From Porphyra umbilicalis (taxonomy: Eukaryota > Rhodophyta > Bangiophyceae > Bangiales > Bangiaceae), in assembly GCA_002049455.2 (NCBI GenBank), contig KV918810.1, positions 186,001 through 250,000 on the forward strand: a DNA stretch of 64,000 nt, written 5' to 3'. A program made the translations under genes and the position numbers. The notes beneath the pieces were generated by a model. The model was not told where the DNA came from and searched no databases. It was given only the letters and a program-made list of their open reading frames with translations. Below, piece after piece: positions 9,977-19,538 of this stretch. Within the stretch, counting starts at the first letter, position 1. Each line of letters starts with the position of its first letter.

Positions 9977-12900
9977 ATGGCGGCATTGCGCTGCGCCCCC
10001 GAGGACAACTTTGTGGAGGATTGGCCCAACGAGGAGGGGCCTTTGTCAGATGTGGACGCCGATGATGAAGCCGCAGACCTTGCGGCTGCCGCTGCTGGCG
10101 ACAATGTTATCCTGAAGCGCGTCATCCTTCGAATTTATGGACGAGCGGGGCGCCGCGCTCGCCAGCGCCGTCGCGCCGAAGGTCGCATCGCCATTGCTGT
10201 GAATCGTGCCGCGGCTACGCGCTACTTCCGTACCGCGGCGGCGGTGCCTGTTGGAGTTGGCTCCCGTCCCATTGAGCAATCGCCCACATCGTCTGCCGTG
10301 CCCGTGCGCGGTGCTGCCCCCCACGACGACATTGGTCGCTACGCTGTTGCTCCCGGTAATGCCCTGGCGTCAACAAGCGGCATTGGTGCAAGTGACTCTC
10401 GCGGGGACCTGTTGAGAAGGGGGGAGCTGGTTGGCGGAAGCCCTTGTGAGAAGAGCGGCCGCAGGAAAGAGGGACGTGTCGTGCAGCCCGACGACGGGGG
10501 GAGACGCGTTTCCCGCGAGGGTCAACGAACGATGTTTTATTACATGCGCTCCTCGCGGCAAGCGCGGGCGGCGCGGACGGGTGCTGCGTCGCTGCCGGAT
10601 GCGTGTGTGCACGAAAGAGGCACTGCGGACGCCTCTAGGCACGGCCATCCCGTCTTGTCCGCGACAGCTCCGCAGAGTGGCTCGATGACGCCATCTTTCT
10701 CTTCCGCAGCCGTGGAAGACCGTGTCCACGTAACGGTTTTGCCAGCAGCTGAGCGCCTCCCATCGGTGACGGCGTACACGTCATTGCGGCGGTCGTGGCG
10801 AAGGGTTGAGGGCGTGACTCCCGTCAAGTTCACTCCTTATCTGGGCCCTTCTGACGAGGCGCACGCGACGGCGGCAAAGATTATGTGCAAGAACGGGTGG
10901 GTGCCCCCCGAGTGGAACAGTGACGGGAGCGACGCGCCTGACCCGGACACTTATCATCACGACAATCAATACCGATCGCTCTCGTCGCAAACGTTTCGGC
11001 TGGCGCAGCGCGCGGGCGTGGCAGCTGTCGTCGATGCCTTGGGCGAGTCATCTGTGGTGGTGAGCGCCATGAGCAGCGCGTTAGGCGAGACCATCCCGTT
11101 CCTAACTCACGTCATCCACCTCATCCATCGCAGAGCGGCGGACCACCGTCGGGCTCATGCGCATCGAGCGGCGCACGCCACTCGCCGATCCGCGATCGAG
11201 CGCTTGACGGGCGGTGCGAGCCTCGCCGTCGTTCTCGGAGCTGGAGCTGTGAGGGAACAAGTCGTGTGTCCGCCGGCGGGTGAGTGTGTCCTTGAAGTCG
11301 GCGGCCTGGTGCATGAACATGTTCGAGCTGGTACAGCCACGGCTGTTGCATGCGCTGTGGCGGCAACGGCAGCTGGATCGGACGCGCTGGCTGCGGGACT
11401 TCCCCCCGCGAGTCGCGCTTGGGCAGCGCAGAACGCCGCACTTGTGAGAGGGTCGCACGCCGACAGCGACGCCCTGCGGGCCGATGCTGCTGCCTTGCGG
11501 TCCGTTCACGCTGTCCTCCGTGCTCCCGACGGCCCAAACAAGGCCACTCTCCTGCCGTGTATGGGCACTCTTTTCTCTGCAGACCATGTGGAGGAGCACG
11601 CCGGCGCTGACGCTCCCGACTCTCGGTCGGTGTCCCACTCGTACGCGTCACGGAGAGACGTCTTCATGCGTCTTTTGTGCCGAACGTGCCTGCGCTACGC
11701 TTGTCGCATCCACCGGATGCCCACGGTGGAGCCGCCGTCAACCGATTCACACGCCCTCGCGGACGCGGACCTGGCTGAAAGCCTCGTCCCCGGTGTGAGG
11801 AGCGGCTCTAAGAACACTGCCTCAGGAGGCGCCCTGCCACCTCCTCTGCCACTTCGCGGCTGCGTGGGCGTCGACGCGGCTGTTGCTGTCGCCCCGGTGG
11901 CGAAACACCCCGGGCACGTGCCACCTACTGTCAATGACGGTGAGGGCGAGGGTGCCGGCTCAGCATCTGATCATTCTTCCCCTGTGTCGGCGCGTTTGCC
12001 GGCAGAGTCGGTGTCGGCCGCACCGAGCACGTCTGTCAACGTGCTAGACGCAGAGCCTGGGGGTCTATCACTCGGGGAGTTCCACGCGGCGTCTTCCACG
12101 CTCCGCGAGCGAGCTCGCCATGGCAGGCTGCTCAGCTACAGTGGCAGTGAGGCGGAAGGTGTCGGGGCGGGCAGCGCTCTGTCTGCTGCTGTTCGTGATG
12201 GCCTGTATCGTGGCAGTAAGGGACTTCCAGCTGCAGCTGCCAACCTCAGTGGCGGTAGCAGTGGTGTTTTGGACCTGTTACGTGGAGGTCTGGACAGCCT
12301 TTCTGTCCATGACGGGGTCGAGGAGGTACCTGACAGCGATGTACCCGTATGCTCACGCCCCTCTACTCTGGATGCTCGCCGCGGACGTCACGCAAGGAAC
12401 CTGCATGCTGCCATTGCCTCGGCAGCCAGCGGGTGCCTCGAGTGTTGCCACGATGCCCGCGTGAAGGCTGCGATGACATATGAGAAGCCCACCATCGGTG
12501 GCTGGAGTGAAGGCCAGGTGGCGCTTCTTCATCTTGGTGCGGACATTTTTGGGGCAGACGACACCTGCCGCCTCGCCAGGTTTGTGCGTGGCAAGACGTG
12601 TCGCGGCATTGCTGACTTCATTTCAACGGGAGGGTGGAATGGGAGGGACGTGTCACTCCCGCAGCCCCCTGATCAAGATGTTGATGTGGAGGCCCCTGCA
12701 CGTGTTTGCCGCGCGCCCGTGGCAGCTCCCGGGGCCGCGGATGCGCACGTTTTGCAGCTGCCAGACTCGTCGCAGGCCTCGCCGCCGTTGTCGCTGGGCG
12801 AGTTGTCGTCATCTGGGAGAATTGCGAACGCCAGCAGTCAGGAGGACCCCGACGCGCCTGAGAAGGTGCACGACTTTGTGCCGTGCTTCCACATTGGTGC

Positions 12901-13747
12901 GTGCACCGTGGAGCGCTGCAGATGCGCAAAGGCCAACCTTTCGTGTGAGAGGTCATGCTGGTGTGCTCGTGGTTTTTTGAAAGAAGCGGGGGGGCCGGCG
13001 TCGTCCGGCGGCACCTCGTCGGCGCTCATCGAGGCCACACCCGCGTCGGAGTCGCGGCTCTGCGACCGCCATACGCGGTGCGCATGCGTGCCGCCGTCCC
13101 GGTGCGCGACGGACGAGTGCCCGTGCTTCGGCGTCGACAGGGAGTGCGACCCCGACGCTTGTGTCACGTGCGGTGCACACTGGCACCCAGACACTGGTGT
13201 CGACGGGCTGCCATCACCATCCGGTCATCCTCGCTCACGTGGTGGTGTGCCGCCTCTGCGTGGTGCTGGGCTCCTCACTGCAGCCGACGTAGCGAGCGGC
13301 GGCGTCGCTGCTGGAGAAGTGGCCGGACGGCGTCGCTGCCGGAATGTTCAGCTACAGATCGGTGCCCGAGTACGTTGCGTGCTTGGTCGCTCAGGAGCAC
13401 ACGGCTTTGGGGTCTTCGCTGCGGAGCCGGCGGCTGCCGGGGATTTCGTCGGTGAGTATGTCGGCGAGCTGGTTTCCAATGAGGAGGCACGTGCGCGGGG
13501 GCGCGTCTACGACGCTATGGGCGTCAGCTTCCTGTACTCCATCACGAAGACTGTTAACATCGATGCAAAGTACATGGGAAACCGGACGAAGTTCATCAAT
13601 CACCGCGGAAAGGAGCTCGCCAACGTTGAGGCGAAGCTGCTTAACGTAAGCGGTGAAATCAGAGTGGGATTGTTCGCCAAGACGTCGGTGACTCCTGGGG
13701 AGGAGCTCTTCTTCGATTACGGCTATGATGTGCCGGGGTGGGTGTGA
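9977..13747 (+). CDS. E(z): E(z)-like histone H3K27 methyltransferase (SANT-CXC-SET)
   Basis: This is an intronless 1256-aa protein starting in the good context CACCACCATGG. A cysteine-rich segment at about 555-580 (FMRLLCRTCLRYACRIH) resembles the pre-SANT region of EZH2. A SANT-type domain follows at about 835-885 (W..GQVALLHLGADIFG...LARFVRGKTC), then a double CXC domain at about 967-1071 with the E(z) signature CPCFGVDRECDPDACVTCGA, and a C-terminal SET domain at about 1130-1252 ending GEELFFDYGYD. This is the order of Polycomb group E(z), the catalytic subunit of PRC2, which methylates H3K27. The middle third is low-complexity. The usual NHSxxPNC cofactor motif is altered to NHRGKELANV, so activity is uncertain. 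It lies between two terminal inverted repeats and next to a transposase, which suggests a transposon-borne copy rather than the host gene. Confidence 0.87.
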   Translation: MAALRCAPEDNFVEDWPNEEGPLSDVDADDEAADLAAAAAGDNVILKRVILRIYGRAGRRARQRRRAEGRIAIAVNRAAATRYFRTAAAVPVGVGSRPIEQSPTSSAVPVRGAAPHDDIGRYAVAPGNALASTSGIGASDSRGDLLRRGELVGGSPCEKSGRRKEGRVVQPDDGGRRVSREGQRTMFYYMRSSRQARAARTGAASLPDACVHERGTADASRHGHPVLSATAPQSGSMTPSFSSAAVEDRVHVTVLPAAERLPSVTAYTSLRRSWRRVEGVTPVKFTPYLGPSDEAHATAAKIMCKNGWVPPEWNSDGSDAPDPDTYHHDNQYRSLSSQTFRLAQRAGVAAVVDALGESSVVVSAMSSALGETIPFLTHVIHLIHRRAADHRRAHAHRAAHATRRSAIERLTGGASLAVVLGAGAVREQVVCPPAGECVLEVGGLVHEHVRAGTATAVACAVAATAAGSDALAAGLPPASRAWAAQNAALVRGSHADSDALRADAAALRSVHAVLRAPDGPNKATLLPCMGTLFSADHVEEHAGADAPDSRSVSHSYASRRDVFMRLLCRTCLRYACRIHRMPTVEPPSTDSHALADADLAESLVPGVRSGSKNTASGGALPPPLPLRGCVGVDAAVAVAPVAKHPGHVPPTVNDGEGEGAGSASDHSSPVSARLPAESVSAAPSTSVNVLDAEPGGLSLGEFHAASSTLRERARHGRLLSYSGSEAEGVGAGSALSAAVRDGLYRGSKGLPAAAANLSGGSSGVLDLLRGGLDSLSVHDGVEEVPDSDVPVCSRPSTLDARRGRHARNLHAAIASAASGCLECCHDARVKAAMTYEKPTIGGWSEGQVALLHLGADIFGADDTCRLARFVRGKTCRGIADFISTGGWNGRDVSLPQPPDQDVDVEAPARVCRAPVAAPGAADAHVLQLPDSSQASPPLSLGELSSSGRIANASSQEDPDAPEKVHDFVPCFHIGACTVERCRCAKANLSCERSCWCARGFLKEAGGPASSGGTSSALIEATPASESRLCDRHTRCACVPPSRCATDECPCFGVDRECDPDACVTCGAHWHPDTGVDGLPSPSGHPRSRGGVPPLRGAGLLTAADVASGGVAAGEVAGRRRCRNVQLQIGARVRCVLGRSGAHGFGVFAAEPAAAGDFVGEYVGELVSNEEARARGRVYDAMGVSFLYSITKTVNIDAKYMGNRTKFINHRGKELANVEAKLLNVSGEIRVGLFAKTSVTPGEELFFDYGYDVPGWV

Positions 13748-13769
13748 GGACCCACTCGCCATCAAAGAC

Positions 13770-14310
13770 GGCGCGGCGGTCGGCCGCGTCGGCGACGACG
13801 TGCTCGGGTTGTTGTGGGACAAGGTCACGCACGGTGCGCGTGTCCTCGGTGGCGGCGACGAGGCCGTGGTGGTCTCGGCTCAAGGGCAAGCGCTCGTCTG
13901 CCTCAACGAACACGCCGTCGCCGAGACCGAACTGGACAATGTGGCGCGCAGCAAAAAGCGCCTGCTGGTGCTCGTGCTCCTGTACGGCAGCGAGGTCGCT
14001 GTCGTGAGCGGGGACATGCTTGCGGTGATGGTGCACGACGCGCGCGCGTTGGGGGGCGTGGACAAGTTCGCAGTCGTGAACAAGGTTGCAATAGCTGTCG
14101 TGAACAACGCCGCGGTCATGCCTTCCTCGCGGGCTTTCGTTGGGTTCGTGGCGCGTGACGGTTTGTGACAGCCATGTCATCCTCGTCGGCATCGAGTGTT
14201 GTCGTGTTGGTAGAGTCATCGAGTGTTGTCGTGTTGGTGTAGGTAACGGTTCTCATACTTGTGCCTGGCAACGAGGTTGTTGTTGTCGGCGGCGTCGCAG
14301 TGGTACTGGT
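13770..14310. repeat. Degenerate GTGCTCGTG-type repeat region
   Basis: Directly after the E(z) stop, the sequence is rich in GTCGTG, GTGCTCGTGCTC and GGCGGCGACGAGG motifs resembling a decayed form of the 147-bp array. It likewise gives valine-rich plus-strand and histidine-rich minus-strand open frames. At 14190-14245 a short unit, CATCGAGTGTTGTCGTGTTG, is repeated. No exact long period remains. Confidence 0.5.
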
Positions 14311-15627
14311 GGAAAGCAAAGGAGTTTTACTCTGACTGCTGGAACGGGTAGCTGCGTGGTGGACCAGGCAGTCAATGGGCCGTCGGCTCTTTTGAAGGGT
14401 GCAAGCGAAGGAAACAACTAGAGATGATATTTCCTCTCGCGCGCATCTGAAGCACATACAGCAGAGCAGTCAAGTACCACTGTCAATGACAGCAAGGGAA
14501 AGTGAGAGTCCTACCGAGCCACGCGCTTGCCCTTTCCTTTGTAGGCGTTGAACACATGAGCGATGAAGTCTTCAGCAGTGGAGTCCGGGCAGAGGCACAC
14601 CCGACACTCAAACCAAACACAAGCCCCGAGCGGGACCACCACGGCGTGAGGGGCGTGCAGCGACTGCGGGGCACCGCACGCCGCGGCCACGCGGCCACGC
14701 GTGCCACAGTGCGTGTGCGGTCATTGTGCCCACAGAAGAGCGGCGTAGAGCTCGACGCGCCACCGCTACCGGTGCAGGCAATAACTTGCCCCACGTCACG
14801 ATGATGAACGTCATTGCCGTCGCGGGCATGAACCTCGCAACAGACGGAGGCTCGCGCCACGCCCTCACAATCCCGTCAGTCAATACACGCGCCACAGTTT
14901 GCCCTTCTACGACTGCCAGCTGCAGACCACGTCAAGCCAGAGGAAAACCTTTCGTACGGAGTGGGATTTCAGATGCCTGGCGATGAAAGTGTTCGGCAGT
15001 GCCAACTATTGTTCAATATCGTTCGATGACATGCATCCTCGTGGTGCTGATGGCTCTGCCTTCGATCAACTGTTTTGGAAGGCTCTGTGGACATTGAAAG
15101 TGTTTCAAGAGACATGGCCTCTCCGTGCAGTGTGCGCCATGACCGGAAAAAGATCCCACCTTGACAGCTAATCTCGAAGTGTTTGATGTGACATTTGGTA
15201 TTGTCCGACGGGCAGTGAGGGACTTACGCGAATATGACCCAGTGTGCTTTTGGAATCGATCGACTTGGGACAGAGAGCACGTGTGGTGACCATCGACTTG
15301 GAGCATCCCCGCAGCAGCTGTGGTGCTGCCTCTTCCTTCTCGTGCCGATGAGACTTGCAGGCCCGTTAGGCGCGGGAGTCGCGTGGTGCCTGTGTCTCTC
15401 TGTCTATCATGCGGGCGTGTCCCTAGATCCCACAGGCGGTGGTGGTTTTGAGGTTGCTACGGGGCACTTGTTGCTGACTCCGTATGCCATCGACCGTGGT
15501 CGTACGCACGTCGTGCCTGAAGTGCACTCGCTGTCGCCGAGCTTTGTCGGGTGCACGAGTGGGTGGTGGAACAAGTGAGACACGAGGTCACCCAAACTAG
15601 CTGTGTATTCTAAAGAGTCAACCACCG
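14311..15627. other. Spacer between convergent genes of the 12-kb element
   Basis: This separates the 3' ends of the E(z) gene (+) and the zinc-protein gene (-). Short frames exist (for example 14899-15171 and 15234-15578 on +), but they lack recognisable features. No RNA gene or clear repeat is visible. Confidence 0.4.
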
Positions 15628-17100
15628 TCAAACGTGGGGTGGAACCTCGTCTACGTCAAAGGGTCCTTCTCCATCGGGACTGTCGTCTCCACTACCGTTC
15701 ACGCTGCTGGAACCACCCAAAACGTCACCGGGCCGCGACCGCTTGCGGGAGGGCCCTGCGTCCGCCACTGACACGACCGCGTCCTTGTGCATGTTCACCA
15801 TCCAGACAGCAAGCATCATCAACAAGTTCGTATGCGGCTTCTGCAGCCGCGTCGAGCACATCTGCTCAGCGAAGCGCGCCGGCGTCACGACACCGCACGT
15901 GAGCATTACACCCAGCAGCATGTTGTTATGAGCGCCATCGATGAAGTCCGCTTTCACCTCCGGCAACTTGGACGCCATGGCGTCGCCAAGAGAGCCCTTG
16001 TGCGCCGCCACTGCCAGCTCTTCGGATGTCATGCTGCTGAGCGAGGGCAGCTCGAATGCACCGAGGGACTCTTCGAAACGCTGGCGCTCGCCGGGTGGCC
16101 ACGCAAAGGGGCTCGCCGGTGCGTCGGACAACCGCGTCGCACTACCCGAGCCCGCGCCCGCAGTCGCGTTGGCAGTTCTTGACCCTGTCCGAGTCGAAAC
16201 AGACCCCGTCAATGAGAGGCGTCGAGCGGTGTCGAGGCCGGCTTGCGCCATTGACAAGTTGTTGGCGCCAAAGAGCGTCTGTGCGCTTACGACGGAGCTC
16301 CCTCGCGACGCATGCCCGCCGCGTGACGGCGGCGTCGCCTGACGTCCTGACGGTCGTCCGTCACCGGCAGCGGCGGCCGCAGTAGCAGACGGCGCGGCCC
16401 GAGCCGCTGCTCGAATGGCACCCGCCACGCCCTGCGCCGAGGGTACGCCCACCAACGGTCCCGTCGAAGAAGCAGCGCCCACCACCGACGAACGCGGCGA
16501 ACCGACGTACACACCGCAAGCACCCAAGGCTGCGTCCACAGCCGAAACCTTCGGGTCTTCCAGGAGACGCGAAGACTCGTTGAAATGCGTGCGGTTAGAT
16601 GGGTCCAGAGTAGCGGCCTTCATGCCCATCTCCTCCATTCGAGCCACGCTCGCCGCTGGGTCCATTCCCGACTGCGCCGCGTTGCCGACCAGCTCCTCCG
16701 CCGCACCAGTCAAGCGAGTAGACTCGTCTAACTTCTTCTTGTAGTGGGCGATGGCGGCAATGCGAAAGCCCTCGGCGTGTGCGTCGAGAATCAGGCTACA
16801 TACGTAGTCCGTGCCGCACAATGGCGGCGCGCTCTCCTTCCGCAGAATACTGCCACCAGTGCCGCTGCGGTAGTGCGTGCCGTTGACTGCGAGTGTCCGG
16901 TTTGAATGCCCCACGATGTCGCAAGATGGGCACTTCTCCTTACAAACGCACGCCAAGTCAGTACAATGTGTGGCATGGCGCTTGAAGGGATTACCGACGG
17001 GCAGCGTACGGCGACAAGGGAGTTTGCGCAGGTCACAAGACACCTGGCCATGACCGGTCTTGCCCTTTGAGTCGAAACCGCACAGGAGGCACCGAGTCAT
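15628..17100 (-). CDS. Zinc-binding protein of unknown function, transposon-borne
   Basis: A 490-aa protein; I chose the ATG that begins MTRCLLCGFDSKGKTG because the cysteine-rich domain starts there. The first about 90 residues hold many paired Cys and His (CLLC, CDLRKLPC, HATHC, CVCKEKCPSC, HSNR), suggesting two or more zinc knuckles and probably nucleic-acid binding. The middle is alanine/serine-rich. Residues about 370-450 form a more ordered, helix-rich segment, and a basic stretch SRKRSRPGD near the C-terminus could be a nuclear signal. I do not recognise the family. Its position inside the 12-kb element suggests an accessory transposition or regulatory protein. Confidence 0.65.
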   Translation of the reverse strand: MTRCLLCGFDSKGKTGHGQVSCDLRKLPCRRTLPVGNPFKRHATHCTDLACVCKEKCPSCDIVGHSNRTLAVNGTHYRSGTGGSILRKESAPPLCGTDYVCSLILDAHAEGFRIAAIAHYKKKLDESTRLTGAAEELVGNAAQSGMDPAASVARMEEMGMKAATLDPSNRTHFNESSRLLEDPKVSAVDAALGACGVYVGSPRSSVVGAASSTGPLVGVPSAQGVAGAIRAAARAAPSATAAAAAGDGRPSGRQATPPSRGGHASRGSSVVSAQTLFGANNLSMAQAGLDTARRLSLTGSVSTRTGSRTANATAGAGSGSATRLSDAPASPFAWPPGERQRFEESLGAFELPSLSSMTSEELAVAAHKGSLGDAMASKLPEVKADFIDGAHNNMLLGVMLTCGVVTPARFAEQMCSTRLQKPHTNLLMMLAVWMVNMHKDAVVSVADAGPSRKRSRPGDVLGGSSSVNGSGDDSPDGEGPFDVDEVPPHV

Positions 17101-17275
17101 GGTGTGTGCGACCCCCACTTCAAGCAGAGCACGCACGCGCTGAGGGAGACAGCACGATTGATTGGCCGACCGCAGCCGCGTGCTCAACGAAGGGTTCCTT
17201 GCCACCCACGACGACGACAACGTTGCCACCGACGGCCACGAGCTCCTTATCGCTCACGCCGATGACGACCACGAG

Positions 17276-17405
17276 CACGGGGACGAGCAGAAGGAGGGGA
17301 ACGAGGAAGAGCACAAAGAAGAGCACGAGGAAGAGGACGAGGAAGAGCACGAGGAAGAGCACGAGGAAGAGCACAAGGAAGAGCACAAGGAAGAGCACGA
17401 CGACG
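17276..17405. repeat. 12-bp GAAGAGCACRAG repeat array
   Basis: About ten imperfect copies of GAAGAGCACGAG or GAAGAGCACAAG read as EEHE/EEHK on the plus strand and as leucine/valine-rich sequence on the minus strand. The array lies upstream of the zinc-protein gene, within 1 kb of the right terminus of the 12-kb element. It mirrors the left array, which also carries CTCGTGCTC motifs in the opposite orientation. Confidence 0.85.
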
Positions 17406-18639
17406 AGCGCACGCACGAGCGCCGCGCCGTACACAGCGACCGCCACCTCGTTGCCAAGGACGACGATCGCCTTGCGCCTTACGGCCGACCGAAACGAGCC
17501 CGAGCGCGAGCACGACGACGAGCGCACGCACGAGCGCCACGAGAACAAGCTGGGAAGTGAAGTGCCTGCAAGGCGACTTCACGAAAAAGAGCGCGTATGA
17601 CAACAGACCCCTGGTGCAGCCCTGCTGCTCGTCGCGAGACGCGGTGGAGGGGCGTCCTGCAAGAACACCCCCCGTCTGAGGCATCCGCACAGGACCGGTC
17701 TGCTGACCGTGGCGGGCGACGGGAGAACTGCCCGGCTGCAGCGATCCACACAGGTGGGGGCAAGAGCCGTCGCTGAGGAATGACCTCCTTGCCCGAACGT
17801 TCCGGGGTGCCAGATGCCCAATGAGGGCGTTCAGGTCAGCACAGAAACGAGGAGGCCATGTGAGCTTCTGAGCTTTTTTCGGATGAGGCCCCGATTGAGC
17901 ACACATTGTAGGACGTCGGTTTAGCAGCACCTGCCTCTGGAACACCGCAGGGGGATGCGTGAAAAAAATCCGAGTACCGACTAGGGAAGAACTAAGCTTA
18001 TTTCAGATGGCGGTTGACAGCGGCTCTCAGCGCACCCCAAATTGAAGCACCGGACCCCCAGAGTCGCTCCAATCGGCGCATTTTCTCGTGACTGGCTCAA
18101 AAATTAAATACTTTGCCACACGAGTGCAGCAAAAAGCTGCAGAAGCCCAGCCCAGAGCGTCTCCGATCGCCCCCCGCTGGCCTCCTGGGAGGGGTAAAAA
18201 AAAAACTGGTGCCAGAAGCTCAAGGTGTCCCATCAGAAAAGGGGGAAGCGCCATACAGGGGTGCGCGGCGCTGTTGCATTTTTTGGTGAAATTAAAAAAT
18301 CCTCCAAACGCAGTGCGTGCCCTTTGTTGGGGGTCCCAAGAATCGATTTTTCTATGTAAACACTGTGAATCTCCCACACAAGCCGATATTGGGAAGAACT
18401 GATCCAGTCGGGAAAAACTGGTGCTGGACGGATACCCCCGATCTTGGAGCCAGTCTTTTTCCGGTTCTTGGGGTTACAGATTTGCAACGCCTAAGCTCAT
18501 GTGCTAACTGGAGCTTCGATGAGAGGTGTCCCAAATCGTATTTTCTTCACAGGGGGGCTACATGAAGGTCTTTTTCACGTTTTTATTGGTAAGGTGGTGC
18601 CATTTTCTTCGTGCACAAACTGTCAGCACATGCCTGCTC

Positions 18640-19306
18640 TAAAGGTCGATTCCACGCATTAAGGCGCATGAGCGCGACTCATATTGGCGCGCACAGAACT
18701 CGGCAATGAAACGAGACTTGGCGCCCCACATGGACGCATCCTGGAGCCTACTTCATCAGCTTTTTCATGACGCACTTTCAGGCGGCTACGACCATAGGCT
18801 TGAGAGATAGACGTTTTTCCTTGCATCCCACCGTTGTCTTGAACGCCTTTTTCTGGTATAAATGGCCCTCTGATGACGCTGCAGGCGGTAACTCGACGTG
18901 GCTAGGCAACAAAATGCGTGTCATCGGTGCTGCGGGGAAGTCTGGACGACATTTGTGGCCGTTGGTCAACATGGGCGGTGGTGGTGGGGGGCAGGTGATG
19001 CTCGTAGCAGGCCGAGAGAATGTACATTTCCATGGGATGCCAGATCGGATCAATCCGTGTCTTGCATCAGAAATTGGTCAGAGCCAGTTCCGGATCGGCA
19101 GACGAAGAAAACGGCGCAATTCTGGAGGGACAGAGAAACACCGCGGTGTATCTCAGCGCTACAAGATCCTTTGAGTGCCTAGTTTTTTTCCCTTGAGTAC
19201 CCATGTCACGGAGAACAGTTCCGTTTAGTTCTCGTGGTCAAAAAAAGTCTAGAACAGCAGGGAAAACCCTTTCCTCATGCGCCTAAATGCATGGAATAGA
19301 CCTTTA
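18640..19306. mobile_element. MITE with AAGGTCGATTCCACGC termini
   Basis: TAAAGGTCGATTCCACGCA at 18640 and its imperfect inverse ending ...TGGAATAGACCTTTA at 19306 form TIRs of about 33 bp, roughly 90% identical, flanked by TA. The host is family A, split at the same GCTC-TA-GTATCCG site used by the MITE at 2733. A 135-codon frame (18767-19174, +) lies inside. I do not recognise its product, and it may be a transposase remnant or chance. Confidence 0.8.
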
Positions 19307-19538
19307 GTATCCGTGCATTTGATTGGGGGGCGTGATCGTCACTTGTCGAAGCTGCAATGAATGATACTTCCCTCCATGACATTTGAGGATGTGCCGCCTC
19401 TGCTAACAGTGTCAGGCGCCGTTCTGGCAACGCAGAGGGTCCGAGTCGGTCACATTACAACATCGGACCGCTGCAGAAGGCCAGTGGGCCGAGAAAAAAA
19501 GAAAAAACCGCGATGTCTCATTTTTGGGACACGCACTA

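Larger units (their letters stand above)
6169..18255. mobile_element. 12.1-kb TA-flanked transposon carrying an E(z) gene
   Basis: A 26-base block starting TATGGCGCTTCCCCC occurs at 6169-6194, and its exact reverse complement at 18230-18255. After the TA target this leaves a perfect 24-bp terminal inverted repeat. The element sits in the pogo element. Inside, in order, are a 147-bp tandem array, a DDE_3 transposase, an E(z)-like methyltransferase, a degenerate array, a minus-strand zinc-binding protein gene and a 12-bp repeat array. TA target, TIR length and transposase type all fit the IS630-Tc1-mariner superfamily, although 12 kb with passenger genes is unusually large. That the genes move together is inferred from one copy. 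Confidence 0.72.
3563..18432 (-). mobile_element. Pogo-like DNA transposon, interrupted at 6169-18255
   Basis: Terminal inverted repeats begin TCCGTCCAGCACCAGTTTTT at 3563-3591 and at 18404-18432 (reversed), 29 bp with one mismatch. A TA lies directly outside the right end, and one lies three bases outside the left end. Removing the nested 12-kb element leaves about 2.8 kb, a normal size for an autonomous pogo/Tigger element. It contains one transposase gene on the minus strand. The insertion sits inside a family A copy. Confidence 0.75.

Noticed and set aside
17276-17405. Coding region for an EEHK-repeat protein
   Set aside because: The short frame is bounded by the repeat itself and overlaps the upstream side of the zinc-protein gene; it is more likely a 12-bp microsatellite.
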